A stretch of 64,000 nucleotides of DNA from Variovorax paradoxus (lineage in GTDB: Bacteria; Pseudomonadota; Gammaproteobacteria; Burkholderiales; Burkholderiaceae_C): assembly GCF_000834655.1 (NCBI RefSeq), contig NZ_JXQQ01000043.1, forward strand, positions 1 to 64,000, in the 5' to 3' direction. Under the pieces are notes generated by a model. The model did no database searches, was not told where the DNA came from, and saw nothing but the letters and a program-made list of their open reading frames with translations. This document shows positions 26,668-34,914 of the stretch, in pieces (positions within the stretch are counted from its first letter, which is position 1; each line of letters starts with the position of its first letter). Made by a program: the position numbers and the translations under genes.

Positions 26668-26776
26668 TCCCTCCCCTTCCGGGGGAGGGCAGGGGTGGGG
26701 GCACGCGGCCTTCACCGCCGCGCAGTGCTCGAGGCCGCATGCCCCCATCCCGACCTTCCCCCGGAAGGGGAAGGAG
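26668..26776. repeat. Inverted pair of C-rich palindromic repeats between ytfR and ytfT
   Basis: CTCCCTCCCCTTCCGGGGGA... (26668-26703) is repeated in reverse complement as ...TTCCCCCGGAAGGGGAAGGAG (26740-26776), with a 36-nt spacer. The right copy ends in AAGGAG, 13 nt before the ytfT ATG, so the repeat may supply or influence its ribosome-binding site. Confidence 0.85.
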
Positions 26777-26789
26777 CAAGGCAGAACAC

Positions 26790-27824
26790 ATGAACCGCCT
26801 TTCGTCCCTCATGAGCCATCGCCTCGCCTGGCCCATCGTCACGTTGCTGCTGCTCCTTGCGATCAACACCGCGTTCAACGCGAGCTTCCTGCGCCTCGAA
26901 TGGCGCGAGGGCCATCTCTACGGCAGCCTCATCGACATCCTGAATCGCGCGGCGCCGCTGGTGCTGGTTTCGCTCGGGATGACGCTGGTGATCGCCACGC
27001 GCGGCATCGACATCTCGGTGGGCGCCGTGGTGGCCATCGCGGCGTCGGTCGCGGCCTGGATGATCGGCGGCTCGGTGTCCAGCGACGTGAGCCGCTTCCC
27101 GATGTCGCTCGCGATCCTCGCGGCCATCGGCGTCGCATTGCTGTGTGGCCTGTGGAACGGCCTGCTGGTCGCGAAGGTCGGCATGCAGCCGATCATCGCG
27201 ACGCTGATCCTCATGGTGGCGGGCCGCGGCATCGCGCAACTGATTGCGGACGGGCAGATCATCACGATCTACTACAAGCCCTTCTTCTTCCTCGGCAGCG
27301 GCTATCTGCTGGGGTTGCCGTTCTCTCTTTTCATCGTGGCGACGGTGTTCGTGCTGCTGTACCTGGCGATCACGCGCACGGCGCTCGGGCTTTTCATCCA
27401 GGCGGTGGGGATCAACCCGACGGCTGCGCGCGTGGCGGGCATCCAGGCACGGCGGCTCGTCGTGGGCGCATATGCGTTCTGCGGCGCCTGCGCCGGCGTG
27501 GCGGGCCTGTTGATCAGCTCGAACGTCAAGAGCGCGGACGGCAACAACGCCGGGCAACTGCTGGAGCTCGATGCAATCCTCGCGGTCACGCTCGGCGGCA
27601 CGGCGCTGACCGGCGGTCGCTTCAGCCTCATGGGCAGCGTGATCGGCGCGCTGATCATCCAGACGCTGACCTATGCGATCTATTCGCTGGGCGTGCCGCC
27701 CGAGATCAACCTCGTGGTGAAGGCGGTGGTGGTGTTCGTGGTGATGCTGCTGCAGTCGCCGGAGTTCAGGGCCGAGGTGCGGTCGCTGGTGCAGCGGCCG
27801 GCGCATGAAGGAGGCAGGGCATGA
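26790..27824 (+). CDS. ytfT: Furanose ABC transporter permease, YtfT-like
   Basis: A 344-aa inner-membrane permease with about nine to ten helices. Motifs of the family: LVLVSLGMTLVIATRGIDISVGAVVAIA, GLLVAKVGMQPIIATLILMVAGRGIAQL, DGQIITIYYKPFFFLGSGY, AVGINPTAARVAGIQARRL, ELDAILAVTLGGTALTGGRF and IQTLTYAIYSLGVPPEINL. The start MNRLSSLMSHRL is chosen at 26790; longer frames run through the palindromic repeat and add Pro/Arg-rich sequence. Its stop overlaps the yjfF ATG (ATGA). It pairs with YjfF to form the channel. Confidence 0.93.
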   Translation: MNRLSSLMSHRLAWPIVTLLLLLAINTAFNASFLRLEWREGHLYGSLIDILNRAAPLVLVSLGMTLVIATRGIDISVGAVVAIAASVAAWMIGGSVSSDVSRFPMSLAILAAIGVALLCGLWNGLLVAKVGMQPIIATLILMVAGRGIAQLIADGQIITIYYKPFFFLGSGYLLGLPFSLFIVATVFVLLYLAITRTALGLFIQAVGINPTAARVAGIQARRLVVGAYAFCGACAGVAGLLISSNVKSADGNNAGQLLELDAILAVTLGGTALTGGRFSLMGSVIGALIIQTLTYAIYSLGVPPEINLVVKAVVVFVVMLLQSPEFRAEVRSLVQRPAHEGGRA

Positions 27825-28855
27825 GCGCGGTGATCGAGACGGCGGCCGCACCCTCGCCCCAACCCTCTCCCGCGCGCGGGAGAGGGAGGAAGACAGGGCT
27901 CAATCCGAAGTACCTGCCGCTCACGGCGACGATCTCGCTGTTCGTGTTGATGGCGACGTTGGGGTCGGTGTTCTACGACGGGTTCTTCTCGGCGCAGGTG
28001 TTCCTCAACCTGCTGATCGACAACGCGTTCCTCATCGTTGTGGCGGTCGGCATGACCTTCGTGATCCTCTCGGGCGGCATCGACCTGTCGGTCGGCTCGG
28101 TGATCGCGCTCACCACGATGGTGTCGGCTTCGCTGGTCGAGAAGCACGGCTGGAGCCCGGCGATCGTGATCCCGCTGGTGCTGGCAATGGGCACCGCCTT
28201 CGGCGCGTTCATGGGGCTGCTCATCGAGCGCTTCCGGCTGCAGCCGTTCATCGTCACGCTCGCGGGCATGTTCCTCGCGCGCGGCCTCTGCTATCTCATC
28301 AGCATCGATTCGATCAGCATCACCAACGAGTTCTATTCGGAGGTCTCGCAGATCCGCATTCCCATCTGGGGCGAGGCCTCGGTCTCGATCAGCGCGGTGA
28401 TCGCCATCGTGGTGCTGCTGGCCGCGGTGTTCATCGCGCATTGCACGCCCTTCGGCCGCGCGGTGTACGCCATCGGCGGCAGCGAGCATTCGGCGATGCT
28501 GATGGGCCTGCCGGTGCGCCGCACGCTCGTGGGCGTGTACACGCTCTCGGGCTTCTGCTCGGCGCTGGCGGGCGTGATCTTCACCTTCTACATGCTCTCT
28601 GGCTACGGCCTGCACGCGCTCGGGCTAGAGCTCGATGCCATTGCGGCGGTGGTGATCGGCGGCACGCTGCTCACCGGCGGCGTGGGGTACGTGGCGGGCA
28701 CGCTCTTCGGCGTGCTGATGCTCGGGATCATCCAGACGCTGATCTCCTTCGACGGCACGCTCAGCTCGTGGTGGACGCGCATCGTCGTCGGCGCGCTGCT
28801 CTTCGTGTTCTGCCTGCTGCAACGCTTCTTCACGTCGCGCGCACCGACGCGCTGA
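27821..28855 (+). CDS. yjfF: Furanose ABC transporter permease, YjfF-like
   Basis: A 344-aa second permease of the YtfQRT-YjfF system. Motifs: LIVVAVGMTFVILSGGIDLSVGSVIALT, ERFRLQPFIVTLAGMFLARGLCYLIS, ITNEFYSEVSQIRIPIWG, YAIGGSEHSAMLMGLPVRRTLVGVYTLSG and LHALGLELDAIAAVVIGGTLLTGGVGY. The N-terminus carries APSPQPSPARGRGR, encoded by a palindromic repeat inserted in frame before the first helix. Relatives generally start close to the helix, so this segment is probably a dispensable insertion. ATG overlaps the ytfT stop. Confidence 0.93.
   Translation: MSAVIETAAAPSPQPSPARGRGRKTGLNPKYLPLTATISLFVLMATLGSVFYDGFFSAQVFLNLLIDNAFLIVVAVGMTFVILSGGIDLSVGSVIALTTMVSASLVEKHGWSPAIVIPLVLAMGTAFGAFMGLLIERFRLQPFIVTLAGMFLARGLCYLISIDSISITNEFYSEVSQIRIPIWGEASVSISAVIAIVVLLAAVFIAHCTPFGRAVYAIGGSEHSAMLMGLPVRRTLVGVYTLSGFCSALAGVIFTFYMLSGYGLHALGLELDAIAAVVIGGTLLTGGVGYVAGTLFGVLMLGIIQTLISFDGTLSSWWTRIVVGALLFVFCLLQRFFTSRAPTR
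27851..27889. repeat. Palindromic repeat inserted in the yjfF coding sequence
   Basis: CCCTCTCCCGCG followed by CGCGGGAGAGGG forms a perfect 24-bp palindrome at 27863-27886, inside CCCTCGCCCCAA...GGAGG. It is read in frame as PSPQPSPARGRG, in the cytoplasmic N-terminal tail of the permease. Confidence 0.88.
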
Positions 28856-28895
28856 CTTTCTCTCTTTCCTTTTTCTCTCTCAGGATATTTCTCGC

Positions 28896-30644
28896 ATGCC
28901 GGACACCCCTCCGAAGAAACTGCGCTCGACCGAATGGTTCGGCTCGGCCGACAAGAACGGCTTCATGTACCGCAGCTGGATGAAGAACCAGGGCATTCCG
29001 GACCACGAGTTCGATGGCCGGCCGATCGTCGGCATCTGCAACACCTGGTCGGAGCTCACGCCCTGCAACGCGCACTTCCGCAAGATCGCGGAGCATGTGA
29101 AGCGCGGCATCTCCGAAGCAGGCGGCTTCCCGGTCGAGTTCCCTGTGTTCTCCAATGGCGAATCGAACCTGCGGCCGACCGCGATGCTCACGCGCAACCT
29201 CGCGAGCATGGACGTGGAAGAGGCCATCCGCGGCAATCCGGTCGATGCGGTGGTGCTGCTCACGGGCTGCGACAAGACCACGCCCGCGCTCCTGATGGGC
29301 GCGGCAAGCTGCGACATCCCGGCCATCGTCGTCACGGGCGGGCCGATGCTCAACGGCAAGCTCGACGGCAAGGACATCGGCTCGGGCACCGCCGTGTGGC
29401 AGCTGCACGAATCGCTGAAGGCGGGCGAGATCAACCTGCACCAGTTCCTCTCTGCCGAGGGCGGCATGTCGCGCTCGGCAGGCACCTGCAACACGATGGG
29501 CACCGCCTCGACGATGGCCTGCATGGCCGAGGCGCTGGGCACCTCGCTGCCGCACAACGCGGCGATTCCGGCGGTCGATGCGCGGCGCTACGTGCTCGCG
29601 CAGATGTCGGGCATGCGCGCGGTGCAGATGGCCAAGGAAGGGCTCACGCTGTCGAAGATCCTCACGCGCGAGGCCTTCGAGAACGCCATTCGCGTGAACG
29701 CGGCGATCGGCGGATCGACCAATGCGGTGATCCACCTGAAGGCGATCGCGGGGCGCATCGGCGTCGATCTCGAACTGGAAGACTGGACGCGCATCGGCAG
29801 CCACACGCCGACCATCGTGGACCTGATGCCCTCGGGCCGCTTCCTCATGGAAGAGTTCTATTACGCGGGTGGCTTGCCCGCCGTGCTGCGCCGCCTCGGC
29901 GAGAACGGCTTGCTGCCGCACCCGGATGCGCTCACCGTCAACGGCCACTCGATCTGGGACAACGTGCGCGAGGCGCCGAGCCTGAACGACGAGGTGATCC
30001 GCCCGCTCGACAATCCGCTGATCGCCGATGGCGGCATCCGCATCCTGCGCGGCAATCTGTCGCCGCGCGGTGCGGTGCTCAAGCCCTCTGCGGCCACGCC
30101 CGAGCTGCTCAGGCACCGCGGCCGCGCCGTGGTGTTCGAGAACCTGGAGCACTACAAGGAGCGCATCGTCGACGAGTCGCTGGACATCGATGCGAGCTCG
30201 GTGATGGTGCTCAAGAACTGCGGCCCCAAGGGCTACCCCGGCATGGCCGAGGTGGGCAACATGGGGCTGCCGCCGAAGCTGCTGCGCCAGGGCGTGAAGG
30301 ACATGGTGCGCATTTCCGATGCGCGCATGAGCGGCACGGCGTACGGCACGGTGGTGTTGCACGTGGCGCCCGAAGCTGCAGACGGCGGACCGCTCGCCGC
30401 GGTGCGCGATGGCGACTGGATCGAGCTTGATTGCGATGCGGGGCGCCTGCACCTGGACATCAGCGACGAGGAGCTGGCCTCACGTCTTGCCTCGCTGTCG
30501 AGCACCGATGCGCAACCGATGAGCACGCGCGGCGGCGGCTACCAGAAGCTCTACGTCAACCACGTGCTGCAGGCCGATGAGGGCTGCGACTTCGACTTCC
30601 TGGTGGGCTGCAGAGGCTCCGCCGTTCCACGCCATTCACACTGA
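28896..30644 (+). CDS. IlvD/EDD-family aldonate dehydratase (probable L-arabonate dehydratase)
   Basis: A 582-aa Fe-S dehydratase. KKLRSTEWFGSADKNGFMYRSWMKNQG at the start is typical of the arabonate/xylonate branch. Cluster-ligand and active-site regions are GICNTWSELTPCNAHF, LLTGCDKTTPALLMGAA, GTCNTMGTASTM and AIGGSTNAVIHLKAIA; MSGTAYGTVVLHVAPEAA lies near the C-terminus. It converts L-arabonate to 2-keto-3-deoxy-L-arabonate in the cytoplasm. Length matches the Azospirillum enzyme AraC (not the regulator). D-xylonate or D-galactonate are alternative substrates. Forty nt after yjfF and 9 nt before the next gene, so it closes the operon with araD-like. Confidence 0.92.
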   Translation: MPDTPPKKLRSTEWFGSADKNGFMYRSWMKNQGIPDHEFDGRPIVGICNTWSELTPCNAHFRKIAEHVKRGISEAGGFPVEFPVFSNGESNLRPTAMLTRNLASMDVEEAIRGNPVDAVVLLTGCDKTTPALLMGAASCDIPAIVVTGGPMLNGKLDGKDIGSGTAVWQLHESLKAGEINLHQFLSAEGGMSRSAGTCNTMGTASTMACMAEALGTSLPHNAAIPAVDARRYVLAQMSGMRAVQMAKEGLTLSKILTREAFENAIRVNAAIGGSTNAVIHLKAIAGRIGVDLELEDWTRIGSHTPTIVDLMPSGRFLMEEFYYAGGLPAVLRRLGENGLLPHPDALTVNGHSIWDNVREAPSLNDEVIRPLDNPLIADGGIRILRGNLSPRGAVLKPSAATPELLRHRGRAVVFENLEHYKERIVDESLDIDASSVMVLKNCGPKGYPGMAEVGNMGLPPKLLRQGVKDMVRISDARMSGTAYGTVVLHVAPEAADGGPLAAVRDGDWIELDCDAGRLHLDISDEELASRLASLSSTDAQPMSTRGGGYQKLYVNHVLQADEGCDFDFLVGCRGSAVPRHSH

Positions 30645-30653
30645 TCACACACC

Positions 30654-31571
30654 ATGACCCCCAGATACCGCGGCATCTTCCCGGTGGTGCCGACCACCTT
30701 CACCGAACAGGGCGCGCTCGACCTGGTAAGCCAGAAGCGCTGCGTCGATTTCATGATCGACGCGGGCTCCGATGGCCTGTGCATCCTCGCGAATTTCTCG
30801 GAGCAGTTCGTGCTCTCCGACGAAGAGCGCGAAGTGCTCACGCGCACGATGCTCGAGCATGTGAAGGGCCGCGTGCCGGTGATCGTGACCACCACGCACT
30901 ACAGCACCAAGGTGTGCGCCGAACGAAGCCGCCGCGCGCAGGACATGGGCGCGGCGATGTTGATGGTGATGCCGCCGTACCACGGCGCCACCTTCCGCGT
31001 GCCCGAGCCGCAGATCTTCGAGTTCTATGCGGGGCTGTCGGATGCGGTGGGCATTCCGATCATGATCCAGGACGCGCCAGCCAGCGGCACGGTGCTGTCG
31101 GCGCCGTTCCTCGCGCGCATGGCCAAGGAGATCGAGCACGTCGCGTATTTCAAGATCGAGACCGCAGGCGCGGCCGCGAAGCTGCGCGAGCTGATCCGCC
31201 TCGGTGGCGACGCCATCGAAGGCCCGTGGGACGGCGAGGAGGCCATCACGCTGATGCCCGACCTCGATGCGGGCGCGACCGGCTCGATGACCGGCGGCGG
31301 CTACCCGGACGGCATCCGCCCGATCATCGAGGCGCACCGCGCGGGCGACCGCGACAAGGCCTTTTCGCTGTACCAGCAGTGGCTGCCGCTCATCAACTAC
31401 GAGAACCGGCAGGCGGGCCTCCTGGCCTGCAAGTCGCTCATGAAGGAGGGCGGCGTGATCGCTTGCGAGGCGCCGCGGCATCCGTTGCCGGCGATGCACC
31501 CCGCGACACGCGCCGGGTTGATCGAGACGGCGAGGCGGCTCGATCCGCTGGTGCTTCGCTGGGGACGTTAG
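30654..31571 (+). CDS. DHDPS/NAL-family 2-keto-3-deoxy-L-arabonate dehydratase
   Basis: A 305-aa class I aldolase-fold enzyme. YRGIFPVVPTTFTEQGALD opens the barrel, and the Schiff-base Lys is about residue 167 in VAYFKIETAG. Other landmarks are GSDGLCILANFSEQFVLS, MVMPPYHGATFRVPE, IMIQDAPASG and GATGSMTGGGYPDGI. The branch with SEQF/FSEQFVLS and IETAG corresponds to KDA dehydratases (Azospirillum AraD), which give 2-oxoglutarate semialdehyde, the substrate of the aldehyde dehydrogenase at 18504. An aldolase reaction giving pyruvate and glycolaldehyde is the alternative. Its last 134 nt overlap the 3' end of the opposing lysR gene. Confidence 0.9.
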   Translation: MTPRYRGIFPVVPTTFTEQGALDLVSQKRCVDFMIDAGSDGLCILANFSEQFVLSDEEREVLTRTMLEHVKGRVPVIVTTTHYSTKVCAERSRRAQDMGAAMLMVMPPYHGATFRVPEPQIFEFYAGLSDAVGIPIMIQDAPASGTVLSAPFLARMAKEIEHVAYFKIETAGAAAKLRELIRLGGDAIEGPWDGEEAITLMPDLDAGATGSMTGGGYPDGIRPIIEAHRAGDRDKAFSLYQQWLPLINYENRQAGLLACKSLMKEGGVIACEAPRHPLPAMHPATRAGLIETARRLDPLVLRWGR

Positions 31572-32541
31572 TGGCAACAGGCGCAAGCGGGGCGATAGGG
31601 GCGATAGAGGCGATAGAGGCGATAGCCAGTTCGCTGTCCTCGGCGAAGTAGGGCGCGAGGATCTCGGTCAGCCAGTTCATCACCGCGAGCACACGCGGCG
31701 CGAGCTGGCGCCGGTTGACGTACACCAGCGACACCGGCATGGGCCGCGCGCTGAACGCCGGCATCACCTGCACCAGCGATCCGGCCGCGAAGCACCGCAG
31801 GAGGCCGCCGACCGGCGCCTGGATCAGCCCGAGGCCCGCGACCGCCGCGGCGTTGTAGGCGTCGGTGCCGTTCACCGTGACGATGGAGCGCACCGGCTTG
31901 ATCCGGTAGCGGCCCTGGGCCGCGTCGAAGTATTCCCAACCCGCGTCGTTCGGCGAGAGGGTCTGTGCGAAGTGCACGATGCGGTGCTGCGCGAGATCGG
32001 CGAGCGTCTGCGGCGTGCCATGCGCCTGCAGGTAGGCCGGGCTCGCGGCATTGGCCATCCGCATGAAACCGAGCGGCCGCGCAACCAGTTCGGAATCGCC
32101 CAGCACCCCCACGCGCAGCACGCAGTCGAAGCCTTCGTTCACGAGGTCGACGCGGCGGTCTGTAGTGCTGATGCCGATCTCCAGCGCCGGATGCCGCGCA
32201 AGGAATTCGGGCAGGCGCGGAATGACGAGGTCGCGCGCCACGGTGGCCGGCAGGTCGATGCGCAGGCGCCCCGTGAGGCCGCCGGTGCTCGATCGGAACA
32301 TGGTGGCCAGCTGTTCGCCTTCGGCCAGGTAGTCCTTGCAGCGGTCGAGGAAGCGCGCGCCGTCTTCCGTGAGGCGCACGCTGCGGGTGGTGCGCTGCAG
32401 GAGCCGCGTGCCCAGGCGCTCTTCGAGCTGCTGCACGGCGACCGAGACGCGCGCGCGGGTCAGGCCGAGCTGGTCCGCTGCGCGGCTGAAGCTCGCCAGT
32501 TCGGCCACCTTCGAGAAGATGCGCAGTTCGTCGGTGGTCAT
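31438..32541 (-). CDS. LysR-family regulator with extended repetitive C-terminus
   Basis: A 367-aa LysR protein, about 65 residues longer than usual. HTH: ELRIFSKVAELASFSRAADQLGLTRARVSVAVQQLEERLGTRLLQR. Effector domain: GRLRIDLPATVARDLVIPRLPEFLARHPALEI through VNRRQLAPRVLAVMNWLTEIL. The normal fold ends near LAPYFAEDSELA. The rest is IASIASIAPIAPLAP, encoded by a 9-bp tandem repeat, then a Ser/Pro/Arg-rich tail translated antisense to the 3' end of the dehydratase gene. It diverges from an SDR gene, a typical LysR-target pair. The tail looks like stop-codon loss and read-through, not a domain. Confidence 0.88.
   Translation of the reverse strand: MTTDELRIFSKVAELASFSRAADQLGLTRARVSVAVQQLEERLGTRLLQRTTRSVRLTEDGARFLDRCKDYLAEGEQLATMFRSSTGGLTGRLRIDLPATVARDLVIPRLPEFLARHPALEIGISTTDRRVDLVNEGFDCVLRVGVLGDSELVARPLGFMRMANAASPAYLQAHGTPQTLADLAQHRIVHFAQTLSPNDAGWEYFDAAQGRYRIKPVRSIVTVNGTDAYNAAAVAGLGLIQAPVGGLLRCFAAGSLVQVMPAFSARPMPVSLVYVNRRQLAPRVLAVMNWLTEILAPYFAEDSELAIASIASIAPIAPLAPVATNVPSEAPADRAASPSRSTRRVSRGASPATDAAAPRKRSRRPPS
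31592..31627. repeat. Four 9-bp tandem repeats inside the lysR 3' end
   Basis: GCGATAGGG, GCGATAGAG, GCGATAGAG, GCGATAGCC in series. Being a multiple of three, copy-number change would keep the reading frame, altering only the Ile-Ala/Pro-Ser repeat in the LysR tail. Confidence 0.9.
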
Positions 32542-32657
32542 GGCGGATTGTTTCGTTGTCGGAAAACAGTGTGCGTAGTTTGGCGGAATTTATCTTTCTG
32601 CCGCTAATTTTTAAAGTCCTCCCATCGATCCACCGATCAACCACCAAGGACTTTGAA

Positions 32658-33437
32658 ATGACCGCTCCCACCACCGCGCATCCCTCCCGCATCGCACTCA
32701 TCACCGGCGGCAGCCGCGGCCTCGGCCGCAGTGCCGCGCTGGCGCTCGCCGCCGACGGCGTCGATGTGATCCTGACCTACGTGTCGAACGAAGCCAGCGC
32801 GCGGGCGGTGGTGTCGGAGATCGAGGCGAAGGAGCGCCGTGCCGTCGCGCTGAAGCTGGACGTCGGCGACAGCACGGCCTTCGCCGCGTTCGCCGATTCG
32901 GTGAGGGCGGCGCTCGCGGCCACCTGGCAGCGGGAGCGCTTCGACTTCCTGGTGAACAACGCCGGCGTGGGCCTGCATGTGAACTTCGAGGACATGACTG
33001 AAGCGCAGTTCGACACGCTCTACAACATCCACTTCAAGGGCACGTACTTCCTCACGCAGAAGCTGCTGCCGCTGATCAACGACGGCGGGCGCATCGTCAA
33101 TGTGTCGACCGGACTGACGCGCTTCGCCATGGAGGGCGCTTCGGCCTATGCCGCGATGAAGGGCGCCGTGGAAGTGCTGACGCGCTACCTCGCCAAGGAA
33201 CTGGGCAAGCGCGGCATCGCCGCGAACACGATCGCACCGGGTGCGATAGAGACCGACTTCAGCGGCGGCATGGTGCGCGACAACGCGCAGGTGAACGCGA
33301 TGGTCGCGGGCTTCACGGCGCTCGGACGCGCGGGCAGGCCCGACGACATCGGCGGTGCGATCGCGGGCTTGCTCGGGGAGGGGAGTCGCTGGGTGAATGC
33401 CCAGCGCATCGAGGTGTCGGGCGGGATGCTGGTCTGA
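32658..33437 (+). CDS. SDR-family oxidoreductase
   Basis: A 259-aa short-chain dehydrogenase. Motifs: ALITGGSRGLGRSAALALA (cofactor), TYVSNEASARAVVSEIE after beta-2 (an NADP-preferring pattern is plausible), FLVNNAGVGLH, VNVSTGLTRFA and YAAMKGAVEVLTRYLAKELG with YxxxK, then NTIAPGAIETDFSGG. The start ATG at 32658 has AAGGA 7 nt upstream. It faces away from the LysR gene at 31438-32541 and is probably its target. The substrate is unknown; such LysR/SDR pairs are common and often act on quinones or small carbonyls. Confidence 0.92.
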   Translation: MTAPTTAHPSRIALITGGSRGLGRSAALALAADGVDVILTYVSNEASARAVVSEIEAKERRAVALKLDVGDSTAFAAFADSVRAALAATWQRERFDFLVNNAGVGLHVNFEDMTEAQFDTLYNIHFKGTYFLTQKLLPLINDGGRIVNVSTGLTRFAMEGASAYAAMKGAVEVLTRYLAKELGKRGIAANTIAPGAIETDFSGGMVRDNAQVNAMVAGFTALGRAGRPDDIGGAIAGLLGEGSRWVNAQRIEVSGGMLV

Positions 33438-33462
33438 ACGCGCGACCGGTGCGCCGCGGACG

Positions 33463-33717
33463 TCAGCTTTTCTCGAGTTCGGTGACTTGCAGGGACAGGT
33501 CGAACAGCTTGGACTTGCTGGCGTAGTAGCGGTCCAGGCGCCATTCCTTCAGGATGTCCATGGCGAGCTCGAAGCTCTTGTAGTCGAGGCTGTAGAGGGT
33601 GACCAGCTCGAAGCTGCGTTCGGACTCGAGGGCCAACACGAGTTGGGCCAGGATCTTGGCCGATTCGTTGGCCGGGTCCGTTTCTATGAATCGGCGAGCG
33701 ACCTTGATGGCATTCAT
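33463..33717 (-). CDS. Small conserved-looking hypothetical protein
   Basis: An 84-aa acidic, helix-rich cytoplasmic protein (MNAIKVARRFIETDPANESA...). It is rich in Leu, Glu and Ser, has no Cys pair and no hydrophobic segment. I do not recognise a family. The ATG at 33717 has GAGGAAC about 9 nt upstream; the longer frame includes an unlikely basic leader. It is alone between an SDR gene that ends 25 nt away on the other strand and the secreted pair to the right. Confidence 0.65.
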   Translation of the reverse strand: MNAIKVARRFIETDPANESAKILAQLVLALESERSFELVTLYSLDYKSFELAMDILKEWRLDRYYASKSKLFDLSLQVTELEKS

Positions 33718-33859
33718 GGGAAAGAGTTCCTCGGTGGGCAGGGACCGAGAACTATAGCTAGCACGACGTTGGGTTTTATGACAGTCGTGTGACAACAAAG
33801 GGCATCGCCCAGCAGCTCGCGCAAGACGGGCCGTGGGCGTATTCACAGGGCTGGGTCGA

Positions 33860-34321
33860 TCAGCGCAGCGGTGCCGGCATCGGCATCGGACGCGGCGCCA
33901 TGATCGGCTCGGGCGCCCGTTCCATCGGCATCGGCGCCGGCATCACGACGGTGGTGACCGACTCGCGGATTACGCCGCCACCCATCACGCTGCCTTCGAC
34001 GCTGGCACTGGTGTTGCCTTCGCCGCCGAGCACGCGGGCTTCGCAGTCCCTGCGGTCGCCGGGCGATTGCTGCAGGCCGCAACGTGCGAGCGCGTTGGCG
34101 CGGTAGTCCGGTGCGCCGGTCAGGCCGCCGCGTGCGGCTTCCTGGCGGGCGGCGCCGGCTTCGCGGATGCAGGCCGCGCGGTCTTGCTGGTTGTGGCCAC
34201 AGACCGAGAGTTCCTGCTGGTAGATGCCGCCGCGGCCGCTTTGCGCGGTGGCCAGGGTGGCGCTGGCCATGCCGCCGACGGCGAACAGGGCGAGGACGAT
34301 CGAACGGGTATTGCTTTTCAT
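33860..34321 (-). CDS. Secreted Cys-containing protein, paralogue A
   Basis: A 153-aa exported protein with signal peptide MKSNTRSIVLALFAVGGMASATLATAQ. The mature part has four cysteines (VCGHNQQDRAACIREAGAARQEAARG, ARCGLQQSPGDRRDCEARVLGG), then VEGSVMGGGVIRESVTTVV, then a Pro/Met-rich low-complexity tail ending PMPMPAPLR. The same cysteine spacing and the GSVMGGGVIRE motif recur in the next gene, so the two are tandem paralogues. Its mature domain probably carries two disulfides. I recognise no function. Periplasmic or extracellular location is predicted from the leader. Confidence 0.75.
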   Translation of the reverse strand: MKSNTRSIVLALFAVGGMASATLATAQSGRGGIYQQELSVCGHNQQDRAACIREAGAARQEAARGGLTGAPDYRANALARCGLQQSPGDRRDCEARVLGGEGNTSASVEGSVMGGGVIRESVTTVVMPAPMPMERAPEPIMAPRPMPMPAPLR

Positions 34322-34352
34322 GATGGGCTCCTTGGCTTGGTCAGTCAGCAAA

Positions 34353-34763
34353 TCAACGTGCCGGCGCAGGCTGCGCGGGCAGGGGCGTCACGGTTTCGCG
34401 AATGACGCCGCCGCCCATCACGCTGCCTTCGGTGGTGGTGCGGGCGCCGCCCTTGATGCGGGCTTCGCAATCTGCCTGGTCGGCCGCAGGCTGCTCGGCG
34501 CAGCGCGCCAGCGAATTGACCTGGCCGCGCGCCGGGCTCGGCGTGGTGAGGCCGGCGCGGCCAGCTTCCTGCTTCGCGGCGCCGGCTTCACGCAGGCACG
34601 CCGCGCGGTCTTGCTGCACGCCGTCGCAGACGGCGCGTTCCTTCTGGGCGCGTGCGTCGGTGCCGGGCGCCTGCGCGCTGGCGGTCTGCGCGCCGAAGAC
34701 GATAAAGCCGCTGGCGGCGAAGAGTGCCGTGGCGGAAAGAAGGGAACGAACTGTTTTTGTCAT
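34353..34763 (-). CDS. Secreted Cys-containing protein, paralogue B
   Basis: A 136-aa exported protein. Signal peptide MTKTVRSLLSATALFAASGFIVFGAQTASAQ; ATG at 34763 with AGGAG 6 nt upstream. The mature part repeats the layout of its neighbour: VCDGVQQDRAACLREAGAAKQEAGRAGL, ARCAEQPAADQADCEARIKGG, TEGSVMGGGVIRETVTPL, but with a short tail (PAQPAPAR). Thirty-one nt separate it from paralogue A, so they are likely co-transcribed. Function unknown. Confidence 0.78.
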   Translation of the reverse strand: MTKTVRSLLSATALFAASGFIVFGAQTASAQAPGTDARAQKERAVCDGVQQDRAACLREAGAAKQEAGRAGLTTPSPARGQVNSLARCAEQPAADQADCEARIKGGARTTTEGSVMGGGVIRETVTPLPAQPAPAR

Positions 34764-34914
34764 GCGGGCTCCTGGTTGGGGCGCGTCCTCCGAGAGGTGC
34801 GCGACCGGAGCCACAGTGTGGTGCCCGTCGGGGGCAGGGCCGTGTGGGACAGCCCCGTTCACCGGGCGGGCCGGACGCGCCCATGTGTGTGGGACACGTC
34901 CGTCAACCCGGGTG

